A stretch of DNA of 41,575 bases, from contig ONKY01000117.1 of the NCBI GenBank assembly GCA_900318585.1, positions 1 through 41,575 on the forward strand, written 5' to 3'. Shown here one piece after another: positions 9,180 to 17,617 of the stretch. A model generated the notes under the pieces. The model searched no databases. It was not told the origin of the DNA and saw nothing but the letters and a program-made list of their open reading frames with translations. Position numbers and translations under genes: made by a program. Position 1 is the first letter of the stretch; every line of letters begins with the position of its first letter. Source of the stretch: an uncultured Prevotellaceae bacterium. GTDB taxonomy: Bacteria; Bacteroidota; Bacteroidia; Bacteroidales; Bacteroidaceae.

Positions 9180-11252
9180 ATGAAAAAACAGATATTATCA
9201 TTAGCACTTTGCGCCATAGGGGTAGCCGCTTTGACCTCGTGCAGCGACTATTTAGAGACCAGCTCAAAGTCGAACGCCGACGGTGACTTCGTGTTCTCCA
9301 ACATGACCACCGCCCGGGCTGCCATGGACGGCGCCTACAGCGAATGGCACGGCGCCATCAGCTCACAAATCTTCGGCGACGGCCTGTACTACGCACTTGA
9401 CGTGGCCGGATCCGACATCATGCGCCATCCTGAGAAATATTCCGCACAGCCCCTGCGCCACACACCGGAATGCTTCTATGTCAACGGTACCGCCTGCGGC
9501 AGCTACGACCCCGTGGGCTACGGTAAGGAAGCCCCCAACAGTCCCTATAGTGTGCTCTTCTCCGTCATCGGCAAGGCCAACGCTGTAGCTTCTGCCATTG
9601 AAAGCAAGGCCGACTACGAGGAGATGATGGCCTCAGGAAAGGCTTCTGACCTCAGCCAGCTTTACGGTGAGGCCATCGCCATGCGTGCCACCTGCTACCG
9701 CGAGCTGATCAAGTACTACGGCGACGTGCCCTACCAGAGCAAGATGGGTGCTGCCGCCCTGGGTCTCGCACCCCGCGACTCCATCTACGACGTAGTCATT
9801 GGTGACCTGAAGCGCGTGGAACCGCTTATGAACCCCGTAGGCAAGGACAAGCGCTTCTTCTCGCAGACATACGTCGATGCACTCATCGGACGCATGTCCT
9901 TAGAGGCCGGCGGCTATCAGACACGCCGCGGCGACATGACCTATACCGACGGGCAGGGCAACACCCTCAGCTTCGAAAAGAAAGGCTCTGAGAACAACGG
10001 TGCCTTCTACGGGCGCCGCTCTGACTGGCAGACGCTCTACTCCACCGCCAAGGAGTATTTCCAGAAGGCCATCGACCACAAGGGAACGGCCAAACTGTCA
10101 GCCAACTACACTGACTTCTTCGTACAGCTGCACGGCGACGATGCCTCCTACGCTGACGAGTCCATCTATGAGGAGCCCTTCCAGCAGGGGGCCAGCGGCA
10201 ACGATCCCCGCCCCTACTCCTTAGGACGCCCGGCAGCAGGTGGCAGCAGCAACGACTACCCCTGTAAAAACTACGGTCAGGGACGCATCAACCCCGCCTT
10301 CTACTACGGAGTGTTCGACCCGCAGGACCTGCGCCGCGACATCAGCTGCGCCGTGACGGGTGGCAACAAGGGTTTCGAGAAGCTCATCCCCTTCAAGCCC
10401 GGCTCTCAGGCCAACGGCGGCGGCATCGCTTGTAACAAGTTCGACGAGAACCGTCAAACCAAGGTATGGACCAAGAACCAGCGCCGCTCGGGCATCAACG
10501 CCCCCTATATGCGCATGGCTGAGGTCTACTTGGGACTGGCAGAGGCCTGCGCAGCACTTGGCGACGAGGCTACGGCCAAACTGAACCTCCAGACCATCCG
10601 TAACCGTGCCTTCGGCGGCAACGGCAACGTGGACGCATTCATCCAGAAGGAAGGGTCGCTGCTGAAGGCCATCATCGACGAGCGCGGCTTTGAGTTCGCT
10701 GGCGAGGGCGACCGTCGCTGGACACTCATCCGCTCGGGATACATCGGCGAAAAGATTCTTGAGATCAAGGACCTGACCCACAAGATGATTGAAGGTCTGA
10801 AAGCCAATGGCTCCTACACCTTCGACAACGGAAATACCATCTCCGCCTACATCTGGACAAAGCGCGTCGATGCCAAGTCACTCTACGGCAAGCGCCTCAC
10901 CGAGGCCTGCCCCGCAGGCAGCGAGGACGATCCCGTGCTCTATCCCGGATGGCGCGGTGTGAACAACGACTGGGCAAGCTACGGACTGGACTACAAGGGC
11001 AACAACAACACCAACCTTGCCATCAAGGGACTCTTTAAGCCCGTGAGCGACGAGGAGGCTGCTGCCCTCGAGGCTGACGGCTACGAGAAAGTGGCCTGGG
11101 GTGCCGAACTCGTCGAGAACCAGGACGAGTACGACAAGTACCTCTTCTACGAGTACGACGGCGTGAAGGCTCCCATCTACCTGTTCCCCTTCTCGCCCAA
11201 TACCATGTCCACCGGCGGCTTCACCAACGGCTACGGCTTTACGCAGCAGTAA
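9180..11252 (+). CDS. SusD/RagB-family surface glycan-binding lipoprotein
   Basis: A 690-aa partner of the upstream SusC. The signal peptide ends in the lipobox LTSC (lipidated Cys21), followed by SDYLE, an acidic surface-export type of N-terminus common in these lipoproteins. The RagB/SusD helical region shows YGEAIAMRATCYRELIKYYGDVPY and, later, APYMRMAEVYLGLAEACAALGD and the IIDERGFEFAGEGDRRWTLIR motif. At 690 aa it is on the long side for the family. A good Shine-Dalgarno (AAGGAG) precedes the ATG, unlike most genes here. It is cotranscribed with susC, and a strong intrinsic terminator follows at 11275. Confidence 0.95.
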   Translation: MKKQILSLALCAIGVAALTSCSDYLETSSKSNADGDFVFSNMTTARAAMDGAYSEWHGAISSQIFGDGLYYALDVAGSDIMRHPEKYSAQPLRHTPECFYVNGTACGSYDPVGYGKEAPNSPYSVLFSVIGKANAVASAIESKADYEEMMASGKASDLSQLYGEAIAMRATCYRELIKYYGDVPYQSKMGAAALGLAPRDSIYDVVIGDLKRVEPLMNPVGKDKRFFSQTYVDALIGRMSLEAGGYQTRRGDMTYTDGQGNTLSFEKKGSENNGAFYGRRSDWQTLYSTAKEYFQKAIDHKGTAKLSANYTDFFVQLHGDDASYADESIYEEPFQQGASGNDPRPYSLGRPAAGGSSNDYPCKNYGQGRINPAFYYGVFDPQDLRRDISCAVTGGNKGFEKLIPFKPGSQANGGGIACNKFDENRQTKVWTKNQRRSGINAPYMRMAEVYLGLAEACAALGDEATAKLNLQTIRNRAFGGNGNVDAFIQKEGSLLKAIIDERGFEFAGEGDRRWTLIRSGYIGEKILEIKDLTHKMIEGLKANGSYTFDNGNTISAYIWTKRVDAKSLYGKRLTEACPAGSEDDPVLYPGWRGVNNDWASYGLDYKGNNNTNLAIKGLFKPVSDEEAAALEADGYEKVAWGAELVENQDEYDKYLFYEYDGVKAPIYLFPFSPNTMSTGGFTNGYGFTQQ

Positions 11253-11274
11253 GACAGTCATAAAGGACACTTAT

Positions 11275-11325
11275 ACGGCCTTGCAGACGCGGCATCCGCC
11301 GCCTGCAAGGCCGTTCATCTTTTCC
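11275..11325 (+). terminator. Rho-independent terminator after susD
   Basis: A 12-bp stem (11275-11286 with 11303-11314) continues, after a 2-nt bulge, into a 5-bp GCGGC/GCCGC stem closed by an ATCC loop. A T-rich tail (TCATCTTTTCCCTT) follows. Confidence 0.88.
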
Positions 11326-11352
11326 CTTAACTGATATAGCACCCCTGCTGGA

Positions 11353-11429
11353 CGTTCAACGTTCTTCGCAAGCGAAGCGAGCAAACTCGAGCGCAATGTT
11401 CAACGTTCAATGTTCACCGTTCAACGTTG
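11353..11429. repeat. Heptanucleotide repeat with embedded GC-rich palindromic element
   Basis: From 11395 to 11429 there are five consecutive 7-nt units (AATGTTC, AACGTTC, AATGTTC, ACCGTTC, AACGTTG). Before them, between similar AACGTTC words, lies a GC-rich element (about 11363-11393) containing CGCAAGCGAAGCGAGC and CTCGAGCGC. The stretch 11353-11405 recurs almost unchanged at 20429-20481 inside a kinase gene. The stop codon of the esterase gene (11421-11423, minus strand) falls inside the heptads. Confidence 0.8.
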
Positions 11430-13082
11430 GTGGTTCCTGCGGAACTCGTCTAACTGGCGGAAGCAGTGGCGGTCAATAATCTCCTCCAAGCGGCGGTCGT
11501 GATGATAGAGGATGCGGGGGCCAGTGCCACCGAACTGCAGCAGTTCTCCGTTCTCACGAGTATAGGGATGCCACTGTTGGGGGATGGTGGGAACGCTGGC
11601 TTCGCCTTCGTTCCTCGCGGCTCGGCCATTCAAGCCAGCTTGACGGCTCTCGCAGCTCGGAACGTTGGGATTGCCTGTGTGGGCGAACTGTGCCCATACG
11701 GTGCTCAGGAGGTCAGCCCAGTAGCGGTTGGCCGCGAGCGTCTGCCCGGACAGTTGATTGGTATAGTGGTGGGGCACGTCGAAGCAGTATTTCAGCTCGG
11801 AGCCGTGAGCGGAGCCCTTGAAGCCGCGGCTGTCAGCCTCAGTCACCGTGTAGAGATACACGTAGGTGTCGGCCTTTCGTTTGCCGCCGATGGCATCGGT
11901 AGTGATGAGTGTCTTGGGGCGGAAGAGCCAGTCGATGCTGAGCAGGTCCTGTGGCGTGCGGTCGGGCTGAGCTGTCGCGGCGTACACGTCGGTGGCGGGG
12001 TAGGCTTCACGGAAGGCTTCTATATAGGCATCGGTCTCTTCGCCGAAAGTGCGTTGCAGCTCCTCGCGTGCCTGCGCCATCGTCACCGGCTCGTTGTAGC
12101 GCTGGCGCTGGAGCTCGTTGAACGTGGAACCAATCATCAGGGGTATGTCGTCGCTGATGCTGGAAAAATCAGGCTGGAAGGGCTGTTGCAGGAGCACCTC
12201 ACCGTCGGGTGTAGGGCCGAAGCCCCACATCATCGGCGTGCCAGGCTTGCGGGTGCCGATGCTGGCTGCCATGGCGCGCTGGCCGGCGGCATACAACTCC
12301 TGGTAAGGCACGTCCTTGATGCGGTCCACATCCTGCTTGTCGATGCCCAACTCCTTCAGCACGGCCTCGCCCAACTCCTCGGTCATTGCTTTCGTGTTGA
12401 CGTTGAGGATGGTGCCGCTCATGATGATGGCCTTGTGGAAGAGCCCCTTGGCCTTGGGCATACACATCAGCGTGCCCACCTTGCCGCCGCCACCCGACTC
12501 ACCGAAGATAGTAACATTGTCGGGATCACCGCCGAAGCGGGCGATGTTTTCATGCACCCACTCCAAGGCCTGCACGGCGTCGAGCATACCGACGTTGCCG
12601 GAGTACTTGTACCGCTCCGAAACGGTCGAGAGGTCGAGGAAGCCGAGAATGTTCAAGCGGTGATTGATGCTGACGACGACCACGTCCTTCTTAGCCAGGC
12701 ACATGCCTGGGTCCCAGGCCGACGTGCCGCTGTCGAAACCGCCTCCGTGGAGCCAGAACATGACGGGCTTCCTGGCATTCAAGTCCGTAGTCCACACGTT
12801 CAGCCTGCAGCAGTCCTCCGACATCTCGTCCTCCGTCATGGGGCGGTTGGACGGCTGCATGGTCATCGGCCCGATGCGGTCGCAGACACGGACGCCAGCC
12901 CACTTGTCCACAGGCTGCGGAGGCATGAAGCGCTCCACTTTTGCGTAAGGAATGCCAAGAAAGGCCAGGGTGCCCTCCTGCACGATTCCGCTCACCCGTC
13001 CCGACTGCGTGTCAACCACTGCCTGCGCATGTCCTGTCAGGGCGAAGGACAGCGCCACCAGCATCATTATAAACTTCTTCAT
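11421..13082 (-). CDS. Type-B carboxylesterase, secreted
   Basis: A 553-aa alpha/beta-hydrolase of the carboxylesterase type B family (Pfam COesterase). Signal peptide MKKFIMMLVALSFALTGHAQ; oxyanion-hole motif HGGGFDSG (about residues 112-119); nucleophile elbow GESGGGG with Ser196; acidic triad candidate in GSTFNELQ; catalytic His in SAHGSELKY. It probably deacylates sugar or aromatic esters in the periplasm or outside the cell; the substrate cannot be read from sequence. The frame is open 30 codons further upstream, but that extension overlaps the promoter region and lacks a signal sequence, so ATG at 13082 is chosen. A 23-residue in-frame insertion (DNA 11590-11668) interrupts the usual GNPNVP...QWHPY region near the C-terminus. 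It is divergent from the kinase operon. Confidence 0.9.
   Translation of the reverse strand: MKKFIMMLVALSFALTGHAQAVVDTQSGRVSGIVQEGTLAFLGIPYAKVERFMPPQPVDKWAGVRVCDRIGPMTMQPSNRPMTEDEMSEDCCRLNVWTTDLNARKPVMFWLHGGGFDSGTSAWDPGMCLAKKDVVVVSINHRLNILGFLDLSTVSERYKYSGNVGMLDAVQALEWVHENIARFGGDPDNVTIFGESGGGGKVGTLMCMPKAKGLFHKAIIMSGTILNVNTKAMTEELGEAVLKELGIDKQDVDRIKDVPYQELYAAGQRAMAASIGTRKPGTPMMWGFGPTPDGEVLLQQPFQPDFSSISDDIPLMIGSTFNELQRQRYNEPVTMAQAREELQRTFGEETDAYIEAFREAYPATDVYAATAQPDRTPQDLLSIDWLFRPKTLITTDAIGGKRKADTYVYLYTVTEADSRGFKGSAHGSELKYCFDVPHHYTNQLSGQTLAANRYWADLLSTVWAQFAHTGNPNVPSCESRQAGLNGRAARNEGEASVPTIPQQWHPYTRENGELLQFGGTGPRILYHHDRRLEEIIDRHCFRQLDEFRRNHQR
11590..11668. repeat. In-frame palindromic insertion inside the esterase gene
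   Basis: A 69-bp insertion-like segment is bounded by near-identical direct repeats GGAACGCTGG (11590-11599) and GGAACGTTGG (11659-11668). Inside is a perfect 8-bp inverted repeat, GCTGGCTT (11595-11602) with AAGCCAGC (11632-11639). It adds 23 residues, rich in Arg, Ala, Glu and Gly, without breaking the frame. The flanking word matches the AACGTTC heptad seen in the intergenic repeats. Confidence 0.55.
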
Positions 13083-13108
13083 CGCTAATAGTTTTACGTT
13101 CTGGGCTA

Positions 13109-13116
13109 CAAAATTA
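13109..13116 (-). promoter_or_regulatory. Probable -7 box for the esterase gene
   Basis: On the minus strand this reads TAATTTTG, matching TAnnTTTG, about 27 bp before the esterase ATG. No good -33 TTTG is seen at the right distance. Confidence 0.4.
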
Positions 13117-13157
13117 TAAAATAATAAAATGAAAAGGGAAGAAAATGTGGAAAATAT

Positions 13158-13188
13158 TTTGTAATTCCGCATTTATTCGCTATCTTTG
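13158..13188 (+). promoter_or_regulatory. Promoter of the six-kinase operon
   Basis: TTTG at 13158-13161, a 19-nt spacer, then TATCTTTG at 13181-13188. This is a textbook Bacteroidota primary-sigma promoter, about 35 bp before the HK1 start codon. No comparable promoter is obvious between the six kinase genes. Confidence 0.8.
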
Positions 13189-13208
13189 TGGCGTAAAAAG
13201 GTAAAAAC

Positions 13209-13223
13209 ATGGCTAAAACCTGA
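13209..13223 (+). other. Four-codon mini-ORF overlapping the HK1 start
   Basis: ATG GCT AAA ACC TGA (Met-Ala-Lys-Thr-stop). The last base of its stop codon is the first base of the HK1 ATG (TGATG overlap). This arrangement would permit translational coupling or re-initiation. It may be chance. Confidence 0.3.
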
Positions 13224-15394
13224 TGCGCACAAGCAAAAGCATAACCCGATTACTACTTACCATCACCTTCCTGACAACGGCACTCAACGCCCACGCACAG
13301 GAGGAGAACATGGAGACGCTCTTCGACCTGAACCATATACTGGCCTACGTCGTGGCGGCTCTCCTCATTGGGTTCTTCTGCCTTGTGTTCCATAACCGCC
13401 TCATCATATTCCGCGAACAGGACGACCGCCTGAGAAGCCACACCCAGAACACGCAGCTCTCCATGATCATGCACAACAACAAGCTGAGGGTGTGGATATT
13501 CAACGTGCAGGAACGTATGTACAACCTGATCTCCGACGACGGAACGGTCAGGGAGAGTTTTACGCCCCTGGACTTCTCCCACTTCTACGACCGCGATGAC
13601 TTCGACAAGCTACGCAAGCACATCGCCTCCATGGCGCTCGGTAACGCCCGCCACGTCAACCTGCAGGTGAGGACTGCGCCCTTCTCCCCCTCTTTCGGAA
13701 GCAGCCGCTCGGCCGCGCACGTGATGAAGGTGAGCATTCGCCCGTATGAGACCGACACCAATGGCCTCCCGCTGAGCATCATCGGCTTGGAGCGCGACAT
13801 TACCGACGAGATGGAGCAGCACGAGAACGTGGACAAGCTGATGATGAGGTTCCAGACGCTGTTCAACTCGTCGGTCATCGACATGGTCTACTACGACAAG
13901 GACGGCTACCTGACGGATATCAACGACAAGGCCTGCCAGAGCTTCGGCATCAAGAGCCGTGGCGCTCTGCTGAGGAAGCGGCCGAACATTACAGATATAG
14001 AGCCCTTCAAGAACATCAATATCCACACCTTTGCCGGCTACCAGCTCAGTGCCATGGCCCAAAGAGGCAGCTTCAGGATGGCAGCAGAGAAGACTTCTGG
14101 CCGAGATGCTACGGAGCTCGGCGAAGCCAAAGACAATGAGATGTACTACGATATCGTCATCAACCCTATCCGCAACGAGCAGGGCGAACTGACGGGTCTC
14201 TACACCGCAGGGCGCGACATCACTGAGATGGTGGAAGCCTTCCACCGCCAGAAGGAGAGCACCCGGAAGCTGAGACAGGCCACGAAGGATATAGAGGAAT
14301 ACATCAGCAACATCAACTACGCCCTACAGATCAGCCAGGTGCGTCTGATGAACTACTATCCCGACACCCACGTGCTGGAGATAAGCACCGACCTGAACAG
14401 CACACAGTTCCAACTGACGCAGGTGAGGTGCGTAGGGCTCATCGCCATACCCTTCCGCCGCCGCGCAAAGGGTCTGCTGCGCCGTATGGACCGCCGCGAC
14501 AACAGTTCCATTGAGGTGACGCTTCAGAGCGTACTGCGCGATGAGAAGGGCCGGAAGGTGTGGCTGTCGTTCAGCGTCATTCCCATGCTGAGGAGCGACG
14601 GCACCGTGAGCCACTACTTCGGCATGTGCCGCAACACAACAGAATGGATGGCCACGCAGCAATTGCTACAGGAGGAGACGGAAAAGGCACAGGAGACGGA
14701 ACGGCTGAAGGACTCTTTCCTGCTGAACATGAGCTACGAGATACGTACGCCGTTGAACACCGTATTAGGCTTTGCACAGATGTTCGCACAGGAGCACGAC
14801 CCCGCCGACGAGCCGCTCTTTGCCGAGGAGATCAAGCGCAACGCCAACGAACTGCTGGCACTGGTCAACGAGTCGCTCTACCTCTCGCGCTTAGATGCCC
14901 ACATGATAGAGATGCACCCCGTAGAAACCGACTTCTCCGTCATCTTCGACAGCTACTGCCGCGTAGGATGGAAAGACGTGGCACCCGGCATAAATACCAT
15001 CATTGAGAACCCCTACGAGCACCTCATCGTCACCTTAGACGAGCAGAGCATAGGACAGGTGATACAGAGAATCTGCAGCAATGCCGCCTCTATGACGAAA
15101 GAGGGCTTCGTGCGCAGTAAGTATGAATACCGCCAGGGAGAACTGATTATCAAGATTGAGGACACCAGCGCCGGCATCGACGACAAGACACTGCCCCACG
15201 TGTTCGACCGTTTCGCAACCGACAGCATGGGCCGCCAGTGCGGCAACGGTCTGAACCTCCCCATCGCCAAGGAGCTAGTGGAACAGATGGGCGGAACCAT
15301 AGACTTCCAGTCGGAAGAGGGCAAGGGCAATACTGTCTGGATCAACATCCCCTGCGAGGCAAAGGTCATGGAGACGGTGAACATTGAACGGTGA
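13223..15394 (+). CDS. HK1: membrane sensor kinase, Tyr at the phosphoacceptor position, degenerate ATP site
   Basis: First gene of the array, 723 aa. Signal peptide (ending NAHAQ), only about 12 extracytoplasmic residues, one transmembrane helix (about 38-58, ILAYVVAALLIGFFCLVF), then three PAS-like domains (about 70-190, 205-325, 350-480), HisKA and HATPase_c. The H-box reads NMSYEIRTPLN: the usual His is Tyr505 (codon TAC 14735-14737). The Glu after it and RTPLN are conserved. The ATPase domain is partly degraded: the G1 box is DTSAGI instead of DTGxGI and G2 is GNGLNLPI instead of GTGLGLSI. It is therefore probably not a self-phosphorylating kinase but a regulator of a partner, most likely HK2, whose gene follows. 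The gene's last codons run into a 7-nt repeat array. There is no REC domain. Confidence 0.9.
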   Translation: MRTSKSITRLLLTITFLTTALNAHAQEENMETLFDLNHILAYVVAALLIGFFCLVFHNRLIIFREQDDRLRSHTQNTQLSMIMHNNKLRVWIFNVQERMYNLISDDGTVRESFTPLDFSHFYDRDDFDKLRKHIASMALGNARHVNLQVRTAPFSPSFGSSRSAAHVMKVSIRPYETDTNGLPLSIIGLERDITDEMEQHENVDKLMMRFQTLFNSSVIDMVYYDKDGYLTDINDKACQSFGIKSRGALLRKRPNITDIEPFKNINIHTFAGYQLSAMAQRGSFRMAAEKTSGRDATELGEAKDNEMYYDIVINPIRNEQGELTGLYTAGRDITEMVEAFHRQKESTRKLRQATKDIEEYISNINYALQISQVRLMNYYPDTHVLEISTDLNSTQFQLTQVRCVGLIAIPFRRRAKGLLRRMDRRDNSSIEVTLQSVLRDEKGRKVWLSFSVIPMLRSDGTVSHYFGMCRNTTEWMATQQLLQEETEKAQETERLKDSFLLNMSYEIRTPLNTVLGFAQMFAQEHDPADEPLFAEEIKRNANELLALVNESLYLSRLDAHMIEMHPVETDFSVIFDSYCRVGWKDVAPGINTIIENPYEHLIVTLDEQSIGQVIQRICSNAASMTKEGFVRSKYEYRQGELIIKIEDTSAGIDDKTLPHVFDRFATDSMGRQCGNGLNLPIAKELVEQMGGTIDFQSEEGKGNTVWINIPCEAKVMETVNIER

Positions 15395-15413
15395 ACTTTG
15401 AACGGTGAACATT
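15379..15413. repeat. Five heptanucleotide repeats across the HK1-HK2 junction
   Basis: Units GAAC-ATT, GAAC-GGT, GAAC-TTT, GAAC-GGT, GAAC-ATT run without gaps, symmetrical in order. The HK1 stop TGA (15392-15394) lies inside. The units are the reverse complement of those at 11395-11429. Confidence 0.85.
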
Positions 15414-15426
15414 GAAGAGTGAGACG

Positions 15427-17505
15427 ATGAACATACTATTAAGCGACATAGTATCCAGCCACGTGGAACAGCAGCAGGTAAACAACCTGTCGCTGATCCT
15501 CCTGCTTTTAGTGGCAGTAGCATTCACGGCCTTTGCCATCATCAACTCCATTATCATCACACGCTCACGACGGACGGAACAGCGCACCGTCGGCACAGCC
15601 AACATCATGCGTCACGCCTTGGAAATAGGAGGCGTGAACATGGTTAAGTTCGACATGCGCCACCTTGATGTCAGCAATACCTACGGCTCGCACCTGCCCC
15701 AGAAGGGAATGAGCTATGACGACTACCTGCAGCACATACATCCTGACGACCGCGAACAGTTCAACTCCTTCATTACCCACATCTGTCAGCAGTTAGGCAA
15801 CACGGGCGAGCTGTCCTTCCGGTGGAATGCTGCACCCGACGGCAAACGGCCCCTATGGCGCAACCTCCGCAACAGTGCCGTAGCCGAAGGCCGTACGCTG
15901 CCGCTGAACGTGGTATGCACACTGACGGACGAGACGAAAGTGGTAGTAGAGCAGCGTGAAGAGTCAGAGCTTGTGGACCGCTACCAGTCCATCTTCAACC
16001 GTAGCATCGTGGGCATGTCGTTCTACGACAAGAACGGTATGCTGATTGCCGCCAACCAGAACATGCGCGAGTTATTCCACTTCCAGGAAGAGAGTGACAT
16101 CTTCTATAACAGCATCAGCCTGTTCCGCCGTCCGCCCTTCCGTGAGCTCATCGACCCGGAAAATCCTCAGGAACTGCACTTCTGCACACACCTCACCATG
16201 CCCGAGCGGAATGTGAACAGCTTCTTAGAAATCATGTTCAACCCCGTGGCCGACTCCAATGGCAACGTCCAGTACATACTGGTCACTGCACGTGACGTGA
16301 CGGAGGAACGCGATATGTACATGCGAGCCAGAGAGAACGACCAGCAGATGAGGAAGGCTAACGAAGACATTAAGAACTACGAGGTGGAGCTGCAATACCT
16401 TTTAGAGAACTGTGACATGCGCGTATGGCGCGCCGACTTCGAGACCCATATTGTGACCTTCCACAGGCAGCTGAGCCAGTATGACAAGAAGATGAAGTTC
16501 GAGGAGTTCGCCGACAACATCATTGACGGCAGGAGCGAGAGCGCCAAAGCGAAGTTTGCCGACCCATACCATTACTTCAATCAGCCGGTGACCTACTTGC
16601 TGCAGATGCGCCCCGTGTTCCACGAACTCGACACGAAAGAATGGAACCTGGTGAACAGCATTCCCATCTTCGACAAGAACGGACGCCAGACCGGCAGTTT
16701 CGGCACCATCCGCAACATGACCAAGCTCATCGAGGCACAGGAGAAGCTGAAGGAGGAGACGCGCCGCGCCAACGACTCGGCACGACAGAAGAGCGTCTTC
16801 ATGGCCAACATGACCCACGAGATACGCACCCCGCTGAACGCCATCGTGGGCTTCAGCGACGTGCTGAGCATGATTGACTCACCCGAGGAGAAAAAAGAGA
16901 TGGTGCGCGTCATCATGAACAACTGCGACATGCTGCTGCGACTCATCAACGACATCCTGGAAGTGTCGAGCATGGATGCCAACGCCATCCGCTTGGAGCC
17001 GGTGGACGTGGACTTCTCGCAGGCGTTCAACGACATCTGCGAGACACTGGCACAGCGCGTGCAGGAGCCAGGCGTGCAGTTCATCAGGGAGAACCCCTAT
17101 CCCACGTACTACACGCACCTCGACCCCAAGCGCATCCAGCAGGTCATCACCAACTTCGTGACCAACGCCGTGAAGTATACCCACGAGGGGCATATCAAGG
17201 TGGGCTATCGTCAGGAGGAACGCACGCTGAAGAACAAGCTGGTGGCAGGCGGTCAGGAGACAAAGCAGGGCATCTACATCTACTGCGAGGACACCGGTGC
17301 TGGCATCCCACAGGAGAAGCAGGCCTCAGTGTTCGAGCGCTTCGTCAAACTGAATGACTACGTACAGGGCACTGGCCTCGGCCTCAGCATCTGTAAGGCC
17401 ATCGCAACACGCGCCGGCGGAAAGATCGGCGTCACGTCAGAGGGCGAGGGCCACGGCTCCACCTTCTGGATGTGGATTCCGTGTGAAGTGAGAAATGAGA
17501 AGTGA
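15427..17505 (+). CDS. HK2: canonical His-type membrane sensor histidine kinase
   Basis: A 692-aa kinase, partner candidate of HK1. A short N-terminal tail of about 18 residues precedes one transmembrane anchor (about 20-43, LSLILLLLVAVAFTAFAII) followed by Arg residues, so nearly all the protein is cytoplasmic. Three PAS-like domains (about 55-170, 185-300, 325-440) lead into HisKA with the intact H-box NMTHEIRTPLN (His464, codon 16816-16818). HATPase_c is complete: N box TNFVTNAVKYT, G1 EDTGAGI, F box FERFVK, G2 GTGLGLSI. No REC domain. Because it lacks an external sensor domain, input may come through the PAS domains or from HK1. ATG 15427 is preferred; the frame also offers a TTG five codons upstream. 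The 3' end lies in GARRTGA-type heptads. Confidence 0.92.
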   Translation: MNILLSDIVSSHVEQQQVNNLSLILLLLVAVAFTAFAIINSIIITRSRRTEQRTVGTANIMRHALEIGGVNMVKFDMRHLDVSNTYGSHLPQKGMSYDDYLQHIHPDDREQFNSFITHICQQLGNTGELSFRWNAAPDGKRPLWRNLRNSAVAEGRTLPLNVVCTLTDETKVVVEQREESELVDRYQSIFNRSIVGMSFYDKNGMLIAANQNMRELFHFQEESDIFYNSISLFRRPPFRELIDPENPQELHFCTHLTMPERNVNSFLEIMFNPVADSNGNVQYILVTARDVTEERDMYMRARENDQQMRKANEDIKNYEVELQYLLENCDMRVWRADFETHIVTFHRQLSQYDKKMKFEEFADNIIDGRSESAKAKFADPYHYFNQPVTYLLQMRPVFHELDTKEWNLVNSIPIFDKNGRQTGSFGTIRNMTKLIEAQEKLKEETRRANDSARQKSVFMANMTHEIRTPLNAIVGFSDVLSMIDSPEEKKEMVRVIMNNCDMLLRLINDILEVSSMDANAIRLEPVDVDFSQAFNDICETLAQRVQEPGVQFIRENPYPTYYTHLDPKRIQQVITNFVTNAVKYTHEGHIKVGYRQEERTLKNKLVAGGQETKQGIYIYCEDTGAGIPQEKQASVFERFVKLNDYVQGTGLGLSICKAIATRAGGKIGVTSEGEGHGSTFWMWIPCEVRNEK

Positions 17506-17617
17506 TAAGTATGATTAGACATACAAGGACAAGGGATGTGAGAATTGCGTGGTCTTTCAGGGCACGCATAGTTATCATATTGTCACTTTTCACTTTTCAC
17601 TTTTCACCTATCACTTC
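17484..17617. repeat. HK2-HK3 junction heptads and their complement in the HK3 signal peptide
   Basis: The left block (17484-17510) is GAAGTGA/GAAATGA-type 7-nt units carrying the HK2 stop. The right block (17583-17617) is three CACTTTT units, then CACCTAT and CACTTCC, encoding the signal-peptide core SLFTFHFSPITS. The two blocks are partly reverse-complementary (9-nt perfect core). Confidence 0.7.

Noticed and set aside
11466-13088. 540-codon open frame antisense to the carboxylesterase
   Set aside because: It is a shadow of a GC-rich gene. The minus-strand frame has a signal peptide and complete catalytic motifs; the plus-strand translation resembles nothing.
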